From positions 1 to 37,113 of the forward strand of contig CAMDOO010000030.1 in assembly GCA_945903545.1 (NCBI GenBank): a DNA stretch of 37,113 nt, in the 5' to 3' direction. The notes below the pieces were generated by a model. The model was not told where the DNA came from, searched no databases, and was given only the letters and a program-made list of their open reading frames with translations. This DNA is from Opitutus sp. GAS368 (GTDB lineage Bacteria > Verrucomicrobiota > Verrucomicrobiia > Opitutales > Opitutaceae). A program made the translations under genes and the position numbers. Shown one piece after another: positions 24,431-32,718 of this stretch (within the stretch, counting starts at the first letter, position 1; every line of letters starts with the position of its first letter).

Positions 24431-24500
24431 TACTACCTTTAAGGGGTAAAATCAATATACTACTTTAAAATAGGAAAATCGAATTACTAGCTTAAGATAG
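24431..24500 (-). promoter_or_regulatory. hipBA control region with three operators at 27-bp steps
   Basis: TACTACCTTTAAGG (24431), TACTACTTTAAAAT (24458) and TACTAGCTTAAGAT (24485) start exactly 27 bp apart. Each is an imperfect dyad around TTTAA or CTTAAG (clearest: ACTAGCTTAAGATAGT). The first copy is 11 nt from the hipB start. The AT-rich patch (about 24430-24500) is unlike the neighbouring DNA and must include the promoter; a TATATT on minus near 24460-24455 is a possible -10. Confidence 0.7.
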
Positions 24501-24594
24501 TGGACTGGCGGGAGGCCGCGCACCGTTTCGCCCCGCCGCCCCGGCCAGGCGGGTGCGGTCCGCCCTCCGCCCCCGGCCCCAAGCCCCGCGGCGC

Positions 24595-25560
24595 TCAGCC
24601 GGAACGTTTCCCGTCCCGGATCAGCACCGACATCAGCACGGAGGTGGTGAGGACGGCGCCGATGACGAGGAGCGAGGTGGTGGTGGAGATCTCGAAGTGC
24701 ACGATCTCGGCCAGCATCTTGGAGCCGATGAAGATGAGGATGACGGCGAGGCCGACCTTCAGGAAGCGGAAGACCTGCATCACGCCGTGCAGCGCGAAGT
24801 AGAGCGAGCGCAGGCCGAGGATCGCGAAGATGTTCGAGGTCAGCGCCACGAAACCGTCGGTCGTGATCGCCAGCACCGCGGGGAGCGAGTCGAGGGCGAA
24901 CACCAGGTCGGTCGTCTCGATCACCAGCAGCACGATGAACAGCGGCGTGGCCATGCGGCGGCCCTGGTGATGGGTGAAGAAATGTCCGTGCTCGTTGTGC
25001 GGCGCCACCGGGTAGAACCGCTTGAAGAGCCGCACCACGATGTTGTTCTCGGGGTGGATCTCCTCGTCGCCTTTCTTCGGGATGGCCATCTTGATGCCGG
25101 TGAAGACGAGGAACGCGCCGAAGATGTAGAGGATCCAGTGGAAGCGGGCGATGACGCTCACGCCGACGAGGATAAACACGGCCCGCATCAGCACCGCCCC
25201 GATGATGCCCCAGAAAAGCACGCGGTGCTGGTAGCGCGGCTGCACCTTGAAATAGGCGAAGACGAGGATGAAGACAAAGACGTTGTCGACGCTGAGGCAG
25301 AGCTCAACGAGGTAGGCGGCGAGGAACTCCTGCCCGACCTGCGGGCCGCGCCACCACCAGAGGAGGGCGTTGAAGCCCAGCGCGAGCGTGAACCAGACGA
25401 CGCACCAGCTGATCGCCTCCTTCATGCTCATCACGTGGCTCTCGCGCTGGAAGACCCCGAGGTCGAGCGCGAGCATGGCGATGATGAAGGCAAAGAACGC
25501 CCCCCACGCCCAGAGGGGCATGGTGTCGAGCACGGCGAGGGGGAGGGGAAACAGTTCCAT
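24595..25560 (-). CDS. TerC/Alx-family membrane protein
   Basis: The 321-residue product starts at MELFPLPLAVLDTMPLWAW; a longer frame to 25683 adds low-complexity sequence. It has about nine membrane helices with family acidic motifs: LALDLGVF, ELCLSVDNVFVFILVF, FALDSLPAVLAIT and the IETTDLVFALDS helix. TerC-family proteins export or handle metal ions, notably manganese in Alx and other members; the conserved aspartates in helices are the likely ligands. A charged cytoplasmic loop (KKGDEEIHPENN) lies mid-protein. No yybP-ykoY Mn riboswitch is recognisable upstream. Confidence 0.9.
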   Translation of the reverse strand: MELFPLPLAVLDTMPLWAWGAFFAFIIAMLALDLGVFQRESHVMSMKEAISWCVVWFTLALGFNALLWWWRGPQVGQEFLAAYLVELCLSVDNVFVFILVFAYFKVQPRYQHRVLFWGIIGAVLMRAVFILVGVSVIARFHWILYIFGAFLVFTGIKMAIPKKGDEEIHPENNIVVRLFKRFYPVAPHNEHGHFFTHHQGRRMATPLFIVLLVIETTDLVFALDSLPAVLAITTDGFVALTSNIFAILGLRSLYFALHGVMQVFRFLKVGLAVILIFIGSKMLAEIVHFEISTTTSLLVIGAVLTTSVLMSVLIRDGKRSG

Positions 25561-25947
25561 GGAAGGGTGGGAGCATGGAGGGGGGGCCGAATTCCGGGCA
25601 AGCGAGCAGTTGGTGGTGGGAAAGCCCCGGCCCGTTTCCAGTTTCCGGGGATTAGTCCGGCAGGGCGGCGACTCCGTCGGCACCGGATGGGTGCGATCAT
25701 GGTGAGCACGGCTTGCTTCGCCGGGGCTGCACCGCCCGAGGAGTGTCGCCCCTCTGCCGGGCCGTCACCAAAGGGTCGTGGGGCCGTTGACTCGGAATTG
25801 TCTGTAGCCGGGGTCGGTGACCCCGGTTCCGATCCGCCGGCCTCACCGAGGCCAGCTACAGGGAAGCAAACCAAACGGATCCACCCTCACCCGCCCGCAG
25901 CGAGGTTTTGACAAGCGCCCGCCCCGGCTCTTTTTTCCCGGGTCTCC
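25561..25947. other. Gene-free divergent region with two hairpin repeats
   Basis: It lies between terC-like (minus) and mscS-like (plus). It contains GGCAGGGCGGCGACTCCGTC (25662-25681, TAGGG family, half-preserved) and CTGTAGCCGGGGTCGGTGAC (25802-25821) with its partial complement GGCCAGCTACAG at 25850-25861. The latter resembles the ends of the MITE at 15797 without its AT-rich tips. TTGACA at 25910 is a possible -35 of the mscS-like gene. Confidence 0.6.
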
Positions 25948-27228
25948 ATGAAGCGATTGCAGCCACTGTTTTACACCCTTGCCGCACTGCTCCTGAACGC
26001 GATCCCGGCCCGGGCCCAGGACGCCGCGGCGGACCAGGCGGCCCAGGCCGCGTTCAACAACAACGCGGCCGCCGCCGTTGCCAGCCAGCGTCCCACCTTG
26101 CCCAACCCGGCCTCCGATTTCCTGGAGCACCTGGTGGACAGCATCCTGTCGCTCTTTAATGTTCAGGCCGGCGCCAACACCACGACGCACTATGTGATCA
26201 GCGCCCTGTTCCTCGCGGGTGCGTTCCTGCTGCGGCGGGTCGTGACGGGGCTGATCTTCCGCTGGCTGAGGAAGCTGGCGTCCAAGACCGAGACCACTCT
26301 GGACGACAAGCTCTTCCCCGCGCTGGAGACGCCGGTCGCGACCTTGGTGATGCTGATCGGCATCCTTGCCGCGCTGAAGGTCCTCAAGCTTTCGGCGGAG
26401 TCGGACGTTTACATCGGGTATGGTTCCACCGGCGCTTTCTCTCTCGTGATTCTCTGGGGCCTGTTGCGGGCCTTCAACGCCGTGCTGGATCACGCGCACG
26501 AAGTGGCGCTGGAACGGCAGATGGGCGTCGCGGCCTTCATGCCTTGGATCAAGAAGACGCTCGTCGCGGTGTTTGTCGTCTTCGGCGTCCTGATGGTCGT
26601 CCAGAGCCTCGGTTACAATGTCACGGCGGTGCTCTCGACCCTCGGCATCGGCGGCCTGGCCTTCGCCCTCGCCGCGCAGGACACGATTGCGAATCTCTTC
26701 GGCTCGATCGTCGTCGCCATCGATCAGCCCTTCAAGGTCGGCGAGACGGTGAAGATTGGCGCCAGCCTGGGCGTGGTCGAGGACATCGGCCTGCGCTCGA
26801 CGAAGATCCGCCTCGTGGACAAGTCGCTCGTCGTGGTCCCGAACAAGTCGGTCGCGAGCGAGCCGATCGTGAATCTTTCCCGTTTCACCGGCCGCCGCAC
26901 CGAGCAGGTCTTCGGCCTGACCTACGACAGCACGCCGGAACAGCTGGAGACGATGGTGGATGAGATCCGGAAGATCATCACGGCGGAACCGGAGGTGGAT
27001 CCGGCGTCGGTGAATGTCTACTTCCGCGACCTCAACGCCTCATCCCTCGACATCTGGTCCGTATATGTGACGAAGAGCCCCGACAACAACCTGCACCTCG
27101 CGACCCGCCAGCGGATCAACCTCGCGGTCATGCGCGCGGTGGCCGCCCGCGGCCTGTCCTTCGCCTTCCCGACGCAGACGGTGATGACGGCGGAGCCAGT
27201 CGCCAAGAAGCAGGTGGAGAAGCCCTGA
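25948..27228 (+). CDS. MscS-family mechanosensitive channel
   Basis: The 426-residue product has a signal peptide (1-23, ARAQ) and a periplasmic Ala/Asn-rich linker, then four or so membrane helices. The pore-lining helix is GIGGLAFALAAQDTIANLFG (about 231-250), followed by the beta domain VAIDQPFKVGETVKIG, VVEDIGLRSTKIRLVDKSLVVVPNKSV and a C-terminal alpha/beta domain. It releases solutes during hypo-osmotic shock. The gene is longer than E. coli MscS (286) because of the extra N-terminal helices. It is monocistronic. Confidence 0.92.
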   Translation: MKRLQPLFYTLAALLLNAIPARAQDAAADQAAQAAFNNNAAAAVASQRPTLPNPASDFLEHLVDSILSLFNVQAGANTTTHYVISALFLAGAFLLRRVVTGLIFRWLRKLASKTETTLDDKLFPALETPVATLVMLIGILAALKVLKLSAESDVYIGYGSTGAFSLVILWGLLRAFNAVLDHAHEVALERQMGVAAFMPWIKKTLVAVFVVFGVLMVVQSLGYNVTAVLSTLGIGGLAFALAAQDTIANLFGSIVVAIDQPFKVGETVKIGASLGVVEDIGLRSTKIRLVDKSLVVVPNKSVASEPIVNLSRFTGRRTEQVFGLTYDSTPEQLETMVDEIRKIITAEPEVDPASVNVYFRDLNASSLDIWSVYVTKSPDNNLHLATRQRINLAVMRAVAARGLSFAFPTQTVMTAEPVAKKQVEKP

Positions 27229-27274
27229 TTCGATCCGGGTGTCACGCAGAGGCGGCTGGGGGCGCAGGGGAAAC

Positions 27275-27658
27275 CTATTCAGGGAGTCGATTGACCAGAC
27301 GGTGAATGCCGTCGGTCAGGGTCGGGACATTGAAGTTGATGCGCAGACCGACGGGGCGGCGGGCTAGTTTCAGGTAGGTGAGCGTCTGCCGGAAGTGCAC
27401 TCGTTGTACTTCCTCGATGGATTTCAGCTCAACGATGACCAAGTCCGCAACCAATAGGTCGACGCGGAAGGGGTCCGGGAAAGTGAGTCCCTCGTATGTA
27501 ATGGGGATGGGCTTTTGCCGTTCCACCGCGAGGCCCCGGCGGCCCAGTTCATGGGCGAGAACGGTTTCATATACTGACTCGAGCAGTCCGGGCCCAAGGT
27601 GGCGGTGAATTTTGACGGCTGGCTCAATGAGCGCGGCGGTGATTTCGTTGGGATGCAT
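27275..27658 (-). CDS. GxxExxY protein (PDDEXK_3-like), intact
   Basis: The 127-residue protein starts at MHPNEITAALIEPAVKIHRHLGPGLLESVYETVLAHELGRRG, which contains the signature G-LLE-SVY. It continues with VERQKPIPITYEG, FRVDLLVADLVIVELKSIE (a D...E-x-K nuclease-like triad) and ends NVPTLTDGIHRLVNRL. The family is classed with PD-(D/E)xK folds, so a nuclease activity is plausible but untested. An upstream frame extends to 27874 through a repeat element and is not used. A disrupted relative lies at 15524-16018. The start region carries the motif shared with comEC and the GIY-YIG gene, 50 nt before the ATG. Confidence 0.88.
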   Translation of the reverse strand: MHPNEITAALIEPAVKIHRHLGPGLLESVYETVLAHELGRRGLAVERQKPIPITYEGLTFPDPFRVDLLVADLVIVELKSIEEVQRVHFRQTLTYLKLARRPVGLRINFNVPTLTDGIHRLVNRLPE

Positions 27659-27709
27659 GGCTATGGGGCCGTGGCTTCCGGAATGGGACGCAGCATGGCC
27701 ATAGCCGGT

Positions 27710-27743
27710 AGAACGGAGAAAATGCCCCCGATCTTTCACTAAA
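27710..27743 (-). promoter_or_regulatory. Shared upstream motif, copy 3 (GxxExxY gene)
   Basis: On minus: TTTAGTGAAAGATCGGGGGC, then ATTTTCTCCGTTCT, ending about 51 nt before the ATG. The AGTGAAAGAT and CGTTCT cores are identical to the other two copies, but the C-run is replaced by a G-run and the distance to the start is longer. Confidence 0.5.
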
Positions 27744-27781
27744 TCGCCCGAGACTTCCGATTTTGGGGAAGTCGATCCTAG

Positions 27782-27876
27782 GTTAGCACGCAGAGGTCGC
27801 GGGGCCGCACCAATCCAGCAAAAAGAAGGGAATAGGTTTCCTCTTCTGCGCCCTCTGCGGCCCCTGCGTGCCACAC
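27782..27876. repeat. CACGCAGAG inverted-pair element
   Basis: Left GCACGCAGAGGTCGCGGGGC (27786-27805) and right GCCCTCTGCGGCCCCTGCGT (27849-27868) are complementary in large part. Same family as 19531-19653 and 20934-21051. It lies between the GxxExxY gene and the ABC-2 permease stop. Confidence 0.75.
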
Positions 27877-27887
27877 TCCGGGTACGG

Positions 27888-29021
27888 TCAGTCCAGGGTT
27901 TGCCGGTACCGCTTCACCGCGACCGTCATCGCCACGACGAGGAAAAGCGCGATGGGCCAGAGCTCGGGCCAGATCTCGCCGAGGCCGTTTCCCTTGAGCA
28001 GGATCCCGCGCACGATCCGCAGGAAATGCGTGAGCGGCAGGCCCGAGCCGATCCATTGCGCCCATTCCGGCATGCCGCGGAAGGGAAACATGAAGCCGGA
28101 GAGCAGCAGCGAAGGCAGGAAGAAGAAGAACGCCATCTGCACCGCCTGGAGCTGGTTCTGCGCGAGGGTGGAGAACGTGATGCCGACGGCCAGGTTGGCC
28201 GCGATGAAGAGCAGCGCCACGGGATAGAGCAGCAGCAGGCTCCCGACCATCGGCACGCCAAAGATGAAGCGCGCCGCGAGCAGGATCAGCGTCACCTGGA
28301 TGTAGCCCACGAGGATGAAGGGCAGAATCTTGCCGACCATCACCTCGAACGGCCGCACCGGGGTGGCGAGCAGGTTCTCCATCGTGCCGCGCTCGCGCTC
28401 GCGGGTGATGGCGAGGCCCGTGATGATCACCATCGTCATGGTCAGGACCACACCCATGAGGCCGGGCACGACGTTGTACTGGGTGATGTTCTCCGGGTTG
28501 TAGTGGGCGTGGAGGCGGAGCTCGATCGCGCCGCCGCGGGCGCGCAGCGGGGCGAGGGGGCCGGTGAGGTCGCGGTCGAGGACGGAGTCGGCGATCGCAC
28601 GCATGGCCGCGAGCGCGGGCCCGGTGGCGGCCGGGTCGGTGGCGTCGGCCTCGATGAGCACGGCCGGCCGCTCACCGCGCAGGATCCGCCGGGTGAAGTC
28701 CTCCGGGATGTTGATCACGAACTGCACCTCGCCGAACTGCAGCAGCCGCGCCGCCTCGGCCTCGGTTTCCGCCTCGGCCACGATCTGGAAATAATCGCTG
28801 TGCCGCAGCGCCGCGACGAGCGTGCGGGAGAAGGGGCCTTGGTCGGCCGAGCGGATCGCGGTCGGGAGATGCCTTGGGTCGGAGTTGATCGCGAAGCCGA
28901 AGAGCATCAGCTGCATCAGCGGGATGCCGACCATCATCCCGAAGGTCACGCGGTCGCGCCGCATCTGGATGAACTCCTTCAGCACCATCGCCCAGAGGCG
29001 GTGAAACGTGAAACGCTTCAT
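27888..29021 (-). CDS. ABC-2 type permease (YbhS/YbhR-like)
   Basis: The 377-residue product starts at MKRFTFHRLWAMVLKEFIQM, whose ATG overlaps the TGA of the ATPase gene (ATGA). An N-terminal helix is followed by a periplasmic domain (about 45-170, ending NPENITQYNVVPGLMG) and five to six C-terminal helices with TGLAITRERERGTMENLLATPVRP, the cytoplasmic coupling motif of ABC-2 exporters. With the ATPase and HlyD-like genes it forms an efflux set of the YbhGFSR type; substrates of relatives include drugs and lipophilic cations. A single permease gene is present, so it probably homodimerises. Confidence 0.9.
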   Translation of the reverse strand: MKRFTFHRLWAMVLKEFIQMRRDRVTFGMMVGIPLMQLMLFGFAINSDPRHLPTAIRSADQGPFSRTLVAALRHSDYFQIVAEAETEAEAARLLQFGEVQFVINIPEDFTRRILRGERPAVLIEADATDPAATGPALAAMRAIADSVLDRDLTGPLAPLRARGGAIELRLHAHYNPENITQYNVVPGLMGVVLTMTMVIITGLAITRERERGTMENLLATPVRPFEVMVGKILPFILVGYIQVTLILLAARFIFGVPMVGSLLLLYPVALLFIAANLAVGITFSTLAQNQLQAVQMAFFFFLPSLLLSGFMFPFRGMPEWAQWIGSGLPLTHFLRIVRGILLKGNGLGEIWPELWPIALFLVVAMTVAVKRYRQTLD

Positions 29022-29947
29022 GTGAAGTTGTCCTCCGCGGATTCCATCAGGCTGATGAAGACGTGCTCGAGGCCGGCCTCGATCCGGCGCCACTCGTGCT
29101 CCGGGGCGCGCCGTTCCGCGACGGCGCGGTCGAGGAGCGCGGCGTCGCGCCCGCTGACGTGCAGGGAATTGCCGAAGGGCACCACCTGCTCGACGCCGGG
29201 CCGCCCGCGGAGCGCGTCGGCGAGGGCGCGCAGGCCGGGGCCGGTTGCGACCCAGGTGTTGAGCCGGGCCGCGGCCACGACGTCGGCCACGGTGCCGCGC
29301 GCGAGCAGGTTGCCGTAGGCGAGGTAGGCGAGGCGGTGGCAGCGCTCGGCCTCGTCCATGTAGTGCGTGGTGATGAGGACGGTGAGGCCGTCGGCGGCGA
29401 GCCGGTGGATCTCCTCCCAGAAATCGCGCCGGGCCTTGGGGTCCACGCCCGCGGTCGGCTCGTCGAGCAGGAGCAGCCGGGGCTGGTGGATGAGGCAGGC
29501 GGCAAGGGCGAGGCGTTGTTTCCAGCCGCCGGAGAGCTGGCCGGCGAGCTGGTGGCTGCGGTGTTGCAGGCCGAGCCGCTCGAGGCTGCGCTCGACGGCC
29601 GCGCGGCGGCCGGGCACGCCGTAGATGCGGGCGACGAAGTCGAGGTTCTCCCGGATCGTGAGGTCCTCGTAGTAGCTGAAGCGCTGCGTCATGTACCCGA
29701 CCTGCAGCTTGATCGCGGCCTGCTGCGTGCGGACATCGAGCCCGAGGCAGGTGCCGGCGCCCGCGTCGGGCGTGAGCAGCCCGCAGAGCATGCGGATGAA
29801 CGTGGTCTTGCCGCTGCCGTTCGGCCCGAGGAACCCGTAGATCTCACCGCGGCGGACCTGCAGGTCGATCGCGTTCACGACGGTCTTGTCACCGAACTTC
29901 TTGGTGACGCCGGTGACGTCGATGACGAGGTCAGGGGCGGTGCTCAT
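29018..29947 (-). CDS. ABC exporter ATPase (YbhF-like half)
   Basis: The 309-residue product starts at MSTAPDLVIDVTGVTKKFG; ten more residues upstream are not conserved. Motifs: Walker A GPNGSGKTT, Q-loop YMTQRFSYYEDLTIREN, signature LSGGWKQRLALA, Walker B LLLLDEPTAGVD and switch ITTHYMDEAERC. It has one nucleotide-binding domain, whereas E. coli YbhF has two, so two copies would pair at the membrane. It powers the ABC-2 permease encoded next, with which it overlaps by 4 bases. Confidence 0.93.
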   Translation of the reverse strand: MSTAPDLVIDVTGVTKKFGDKTVVNAIDLQVRRGEIYGFLGPNGSGKTTFIRMLCGLLTPDAGAGTCLGLDVRTQQAAIKLQVGYMTQRFSYYEDLTIRENLDFVARIYGVPGRRAAVERSLERLGLQHRSHQLAGQLSGGWKQRLALAACLIHQPRLLLLDEPTAGVDPKARRDFWEEIHRLAADGLTVLITTHYMDEAERCHRLAYLAYGNLLARGTVADVVAAARLNTWVATGPGLRALADALRGRPGVEQVVPFGNSLHVSGRDAALLDRAVAERRAPEHEWRRIEAGLEHVFISLMESAEDNFT

Positions 29948-30053
29948 CGGACCGCGGGGTGGGGGCACCCCGCCCACATCTTGATCTCAATAGGTAGTCC
30001 GGGTGCCCTCACCCGGAGATTGTGCGCACGCGACGCCATCGCGGGATCCGGAC

Positions 30054-31004
30054 TCACGGTGACACCAGCGCGACATCCGCCGGCTGGCCGGGGTGAAGGT
30101 CGCGGGCGGCCGCGGGGTCGAGGAGGGCCTCGACCATGAACACCAGCTTCGAGCGGTTGGCGCGGTTGTAGAGGACGGGCGGCGTGTACTCGGGCCGGGG
30201 GGAGAGATAGCTGATGCGGGCCTCGAGGGCCGGCCGGCCGGTGAGGGTAACGCGGACGCGGGCCCCGGCCTTGAGGGCGGCGAAGTCGGCCTCGGGCACA
30301 AAAAAGCGGACCTTGATGTTTTCCGGCGGGAGGAGGGTGACGACCGGGGCGGCGGCGGCGGCGAATTCGCCCGCGCGGTAGAGCGTGTCGTAGACCAAGC
30401 CGGAGCGCGGGGCGGTCTGGACCTTCTGGGCGACGGACCAGTCGGCGCGTTCCAGGGCGGCGGCGGCGGCGGCCATGTCGGCCTCGGCGGCCCTTACGGC
30501 ATCGTCGCGGGCGCCGAGCTTGGCGGTGGCGAGCTGGGCCGCGATCTCGTCGATCAGGCCCATGTTCCGCTCATGGGTGAGCCGAACCTGATCGAAATCG
30601 CTGGCGGTGGTGGCACCGCGCTCGAAGAGCGGCTTGCGCCGCTCGAGCTCGACTTTCGAGAGCTCGGCGGTGGAGCGGGCCTGGGCCAGCCGGGCCTCGA
30701 GGGCGGCCAGTTCGCTCGGCCGGACCCCCTTGCGGAGGTCGTCGAGGCGGGCCCGCGCGGCCGCGAGCTGTCCGGCCGCCTGGCGCTGCGCGGCGAGCTC
30801 GGCGCTGCGCTCAAGGGTGAAGAGGGGAGCCCCGGCCTCGACCCGGTCGCCCTTGGCGACGGCGAGCTGCTCGACCCGGCCGGCGAGGGGGGAGGCCACC
30901 TGGATGAATTCACCCTCCAGGTAGCCTTGGAATCCATCCGCGGTTTGGCGGGCGCAACCGGCGAGGGCGACGAGCATCAGGAGGGGCAGGACGGTCAATC
31001 GCAT
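30054..31004 (-). CDS. HlyD-type membrane-fusion lipoprotein (YbhG-like)
   Basis: The 316-residue product starts at MRLTVLPLLMLVALAGC (lipobox LVALAGC, Cys17). The biotinyl-lipoyl-like segment EGEFIQVASPLAGRVEQLAVAKGDRVEAGAPLFTLE is followed by a long coiled-coil hairpin (about 70-180, Ala/Arg/Glu rich) and beta-barrel segments ending ARISYLSPRPEYTPPVLY. It bridges the inner-membrane exporter with an outer-membrane channel, whose gene is not here. It precedes the ATPase gene by 106 bp, a gap containing a GGGTGGGGGCACCCCGCCC hairpin, so coexpression is likely but not proven. Confidence 0.9.
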   Translation of the reverse strand: MRLTVLPLLMLVALAGCARQTADGFQGYLEGEFIQVASPLAGRVEQLAVAKGDRVEAGAPLFTLERSAELAAQRQAAGQLAAARARLDDLRKGVRPSELAALEARLAQARSTAELSKVELERRKPLFERGATTASDFDQVRLTHERNMGLIDEIAAQLATAKLGARDDAVRAAEADMAAAAAALERADWSVAQKVQTAPRSGLVYDTLYRAGEFAAAAAPVVTLLPPENIKVRFFVPEADFAALKAGARVRVTLTGRPALEARISYLSPRPEYTPPVLYNRANRSKLVFMVEALLDPAAARDLHPGQPADVALVSP

Positions 31005-31106
31005 GCGCGTTCTTCTGCCAGCCGCTTCCGGCGGGTCCAAGTCCGAAAAGCGTGCCGGAGCCTGTCACTTGACCCGTAACGACGTCGTCATACCATCCCG
31101 AGCCCC

Positions 31107-31709
31107 ATGAAAGTGCCCCCGTACGTTTCCGGAGTGACGGTTGTCGCGATGCTCTCGCTCGCGGCCGGGCTGCGGGCGGTCGAGTTGCCGATGACGTCGC
31201 CCTTCCTGCCCGCCTCGGGGGCGCCGGCCGCCGCGGCGCCGGTGGCGGACGCGGGCGGGATCGAGCTGCGCGGCGTGATCCAGACCCCCGTCGGCCCGCT
31301 CTTCTCCATCTACAACACGTCGCGCCGGATTTCGAAGTTCGTTGGCCTGAACGAGACCGGCACCTGGGGCGCTGGCGCCGCCGGCACGTTCGTGGTCCGG
31401 AGCTACCGGCAAGTGGGCGACCAGGATCAGGTGACGGTGGAGTACCAGGGCCGGTCGTCGACGCTGGTCACCAAGAAATCCAAGGTGGGGCTGACCACCC
31501 GCGCCGGCGCGAACCTGCCGGCGCCCGCCAACGTCCCGACGCCCGCGCTGACGCAGACCGTGACCCTGAATCCGACCCCGGAGAGCGAGGCCCTGCGCAT
31601 GCAGGCCGTGACCGATGAGATCGCCCGCCGCCGCGAGGCCCGCGCCCAGGGCGATGCCACGGGCGCCGCGGCTCCCGCCGGTCCCCCGGCGCGGGCGGGC
31701 ACCCCTTGA
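31107..31709 (+). CDS. Exported protein, tandem paralogue 1 (function unknown)
   Basis: The 200-residue protein has a signal peptide (1-23 or so, ending LRAV). The core (about 30-130) contains TSPFLPA, GIELRGVIQTPVGPLFSIYN, SKFVGLNETGTWGAG, FVVRSYRQVGDQDQVTVEYQG and KKSKV, shared with the next gene. The pattern LRGV..TP.G.LFSIYN loosely recalls the HR-like domains of type II secretion GspC/PilP proteins, but this is not a firm assignment. The C-terminal tail is Ala/Pro/Arg rich and probably disordered. The two genes are 77 bp apart and probably arose by tandem duplication. Confidence 0.7.
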   Translation: MKVPPYVSGVTVVAMLSLAAGLRAVELPMTSPFLPASGAPAAAAPVADAGGIELRGVIQTPVGPLFSIYNTSRRISKFVGLNETGTWGAGAAGTFVVRSYRQVGDQDQVTVEYQGRSSTLVTKKSKVGLTTRAGANLPAPANVPTPALTQTVTLNPTPESEALRMQAVTDEIARRREARAQGDATGAAAPAGPPARAGTP

Positions 31710-31786
31710 CTCCAGGGGGCTTTGGGCGGACAAAGCACCCGCGAAGTAACTTCCCCGGCTTCCCCGCCGTCTGCCCTGTCCGCCCC

Positions 31787-32593
31787 ATGAGTTTTCCCCG
31801 TTCCGCCGGCCCCGCCGTTTTCCCGTTCTCCCTTTGCCTCGCCGCGCTGGCGGCCCCGGTGGCGGCCCAGCTGGCCGCCACGTCGCCCTTTTTGCCGGCC
31901 AATGCGGTGGTGGCCGCGCCGACCGCGCCTGCCGAAAGCACCGCCATTGAACTGCGCGGCGTGGTGCCGACCCCGAACGGCCCGCTTTTTTCGATCTACA
32001 ACGTCACCCGCAAGACCTCGACCTTTGTCGCGCTGAACGAGCCCGGCAACTGGGGCTCGGGGACGGGCTCGGCCTTCGTGGTCCGTGGCTACCGCCAGCT
32101 CGGCGAGCAGGACCAGGTCACGATTGAGTACCAGGGCCAGACTCTGACCATCACGAGCAAGTCGCCCAAGGTGGCGGTGGCGGGCCGTGCCGGTGCGGCG
32201 AACCCTGTGACGACAACGACGGCGGCGGTGGCGGCGACGACGACGACGAATGCCGCGCCGGCGGGCCGGGGCGGCGGGGGAGGTCGCGGTGCCGGCGGAC
32301 CGGCCGGTGGTTTTGGCGGGGGCGGTGCTCCCGGTGGTGGTCGCGGCGGCGCGGCGGCGGGTGCTCCCAACGGGGCCGTTGGCGCCGCGGGAGGCACGGA
32401 TGCGGCGGCGGCGACCACTCCCATCTCGGCGAATCAAGCGGCCAGCCTGGCGGATGCCGTGGCGAGGGCGCAACAGGCCCGGGCTAATGCCTTGGCGAAT
32501 CCAACGGCAGCCCCGACGACGCCAGCGACCCCGGCGACCCCGGTCGCCCCGGCGGGCGGTGGCGGTGGCCGCGGCGGGCGCGGCGGGAACTGA
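31787..32593 (+). CDS. Exported protein, tandem paralogue 2, with Gly-rich tail
   Basis: The 268-residue protein starts at MSFPRSAGPAV (ATG 31787); the frame extends further upstream without a better start. It has a signal peptide ending PVAAQ and the same core: TSPFLPA, IELRGVVPTPNGPLFSIYN, STFVALNEPGNWGSG, FVVRGYRQLGEQDQVTIEYQG. The distal half is TTTT- and GGGRGG-rich low complexity to the C-terminus (GGGGGRGGRGGN), clearly longer than in paralogue 1. No function is known. Confidence 0.7.
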   Translation: MSFPRSAGPAVFPFSLCLAALAAPVAAQLAATSPFLPANAVVAAPTAPAESTAIELRGVVPTPNGPLFSIYNVTRKTSTFVALNEPGNWGSGTGSAFVVRGYRQLGEQDQVTIEYQGQTLTITSKSPKVAVAGRAGAANPVTTTTAAVAATTTTNAAPAGRGGGGGRGAGGPAGGFGGGGAPGGGRGGAAAGAPNGAVGAAGGTDAAAATTPISANQAASLADAVARAQQARANALANPTAAPTTPATPATPVAPAGGGGGRGGRGGN

Positions 32594-32622
32594 GCGGATT
32601 GCCGCGTCGGGACGGGCTTCAC

Positions 32623-32670
32623 GCCCGCCTTCGCCAAGGCTTCGGCGGGCAAGCCGCCCATCGGCGGCTT
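32623..32670. repeat. Two adjacent hairpins before the ABC exporter genes
   Basis: GCCCGCCTTCGCCAAGGC, then TTCGGCGGGC (stem GCCCGCC/GGCGGGC), followed at once by AAGCCGCCCATCGGCGGCTT (8-bp stem, CATC loop). Such TTCGCCAAGGCTTCGGCGGG palindromes are dispersed in several bacterial genomes. The second could end transcription from the paralogue genes but lacks a T-run. Confidence 0.65.
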
Positions 32671-32718
32671 GGAAATTCCATGACTTTGCGGCGGATTGGG
32701 CCCAATCGTTGCGGTCCC

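Noticed and set aside
25561-25800. yybP-ykoY manganese riboswitch upstream of the TerC-family gene
   Set aside because: The conserved aptamer loops are not recognisable, and the sequence is explained by repeats.
27659-27874. N-terminal extension of the GxxExxY protein
   Set aside because: The extra 72 codons are translated from a CACGCAGAG repeat and the shared upstream motif; the family starts at MHPNEI.
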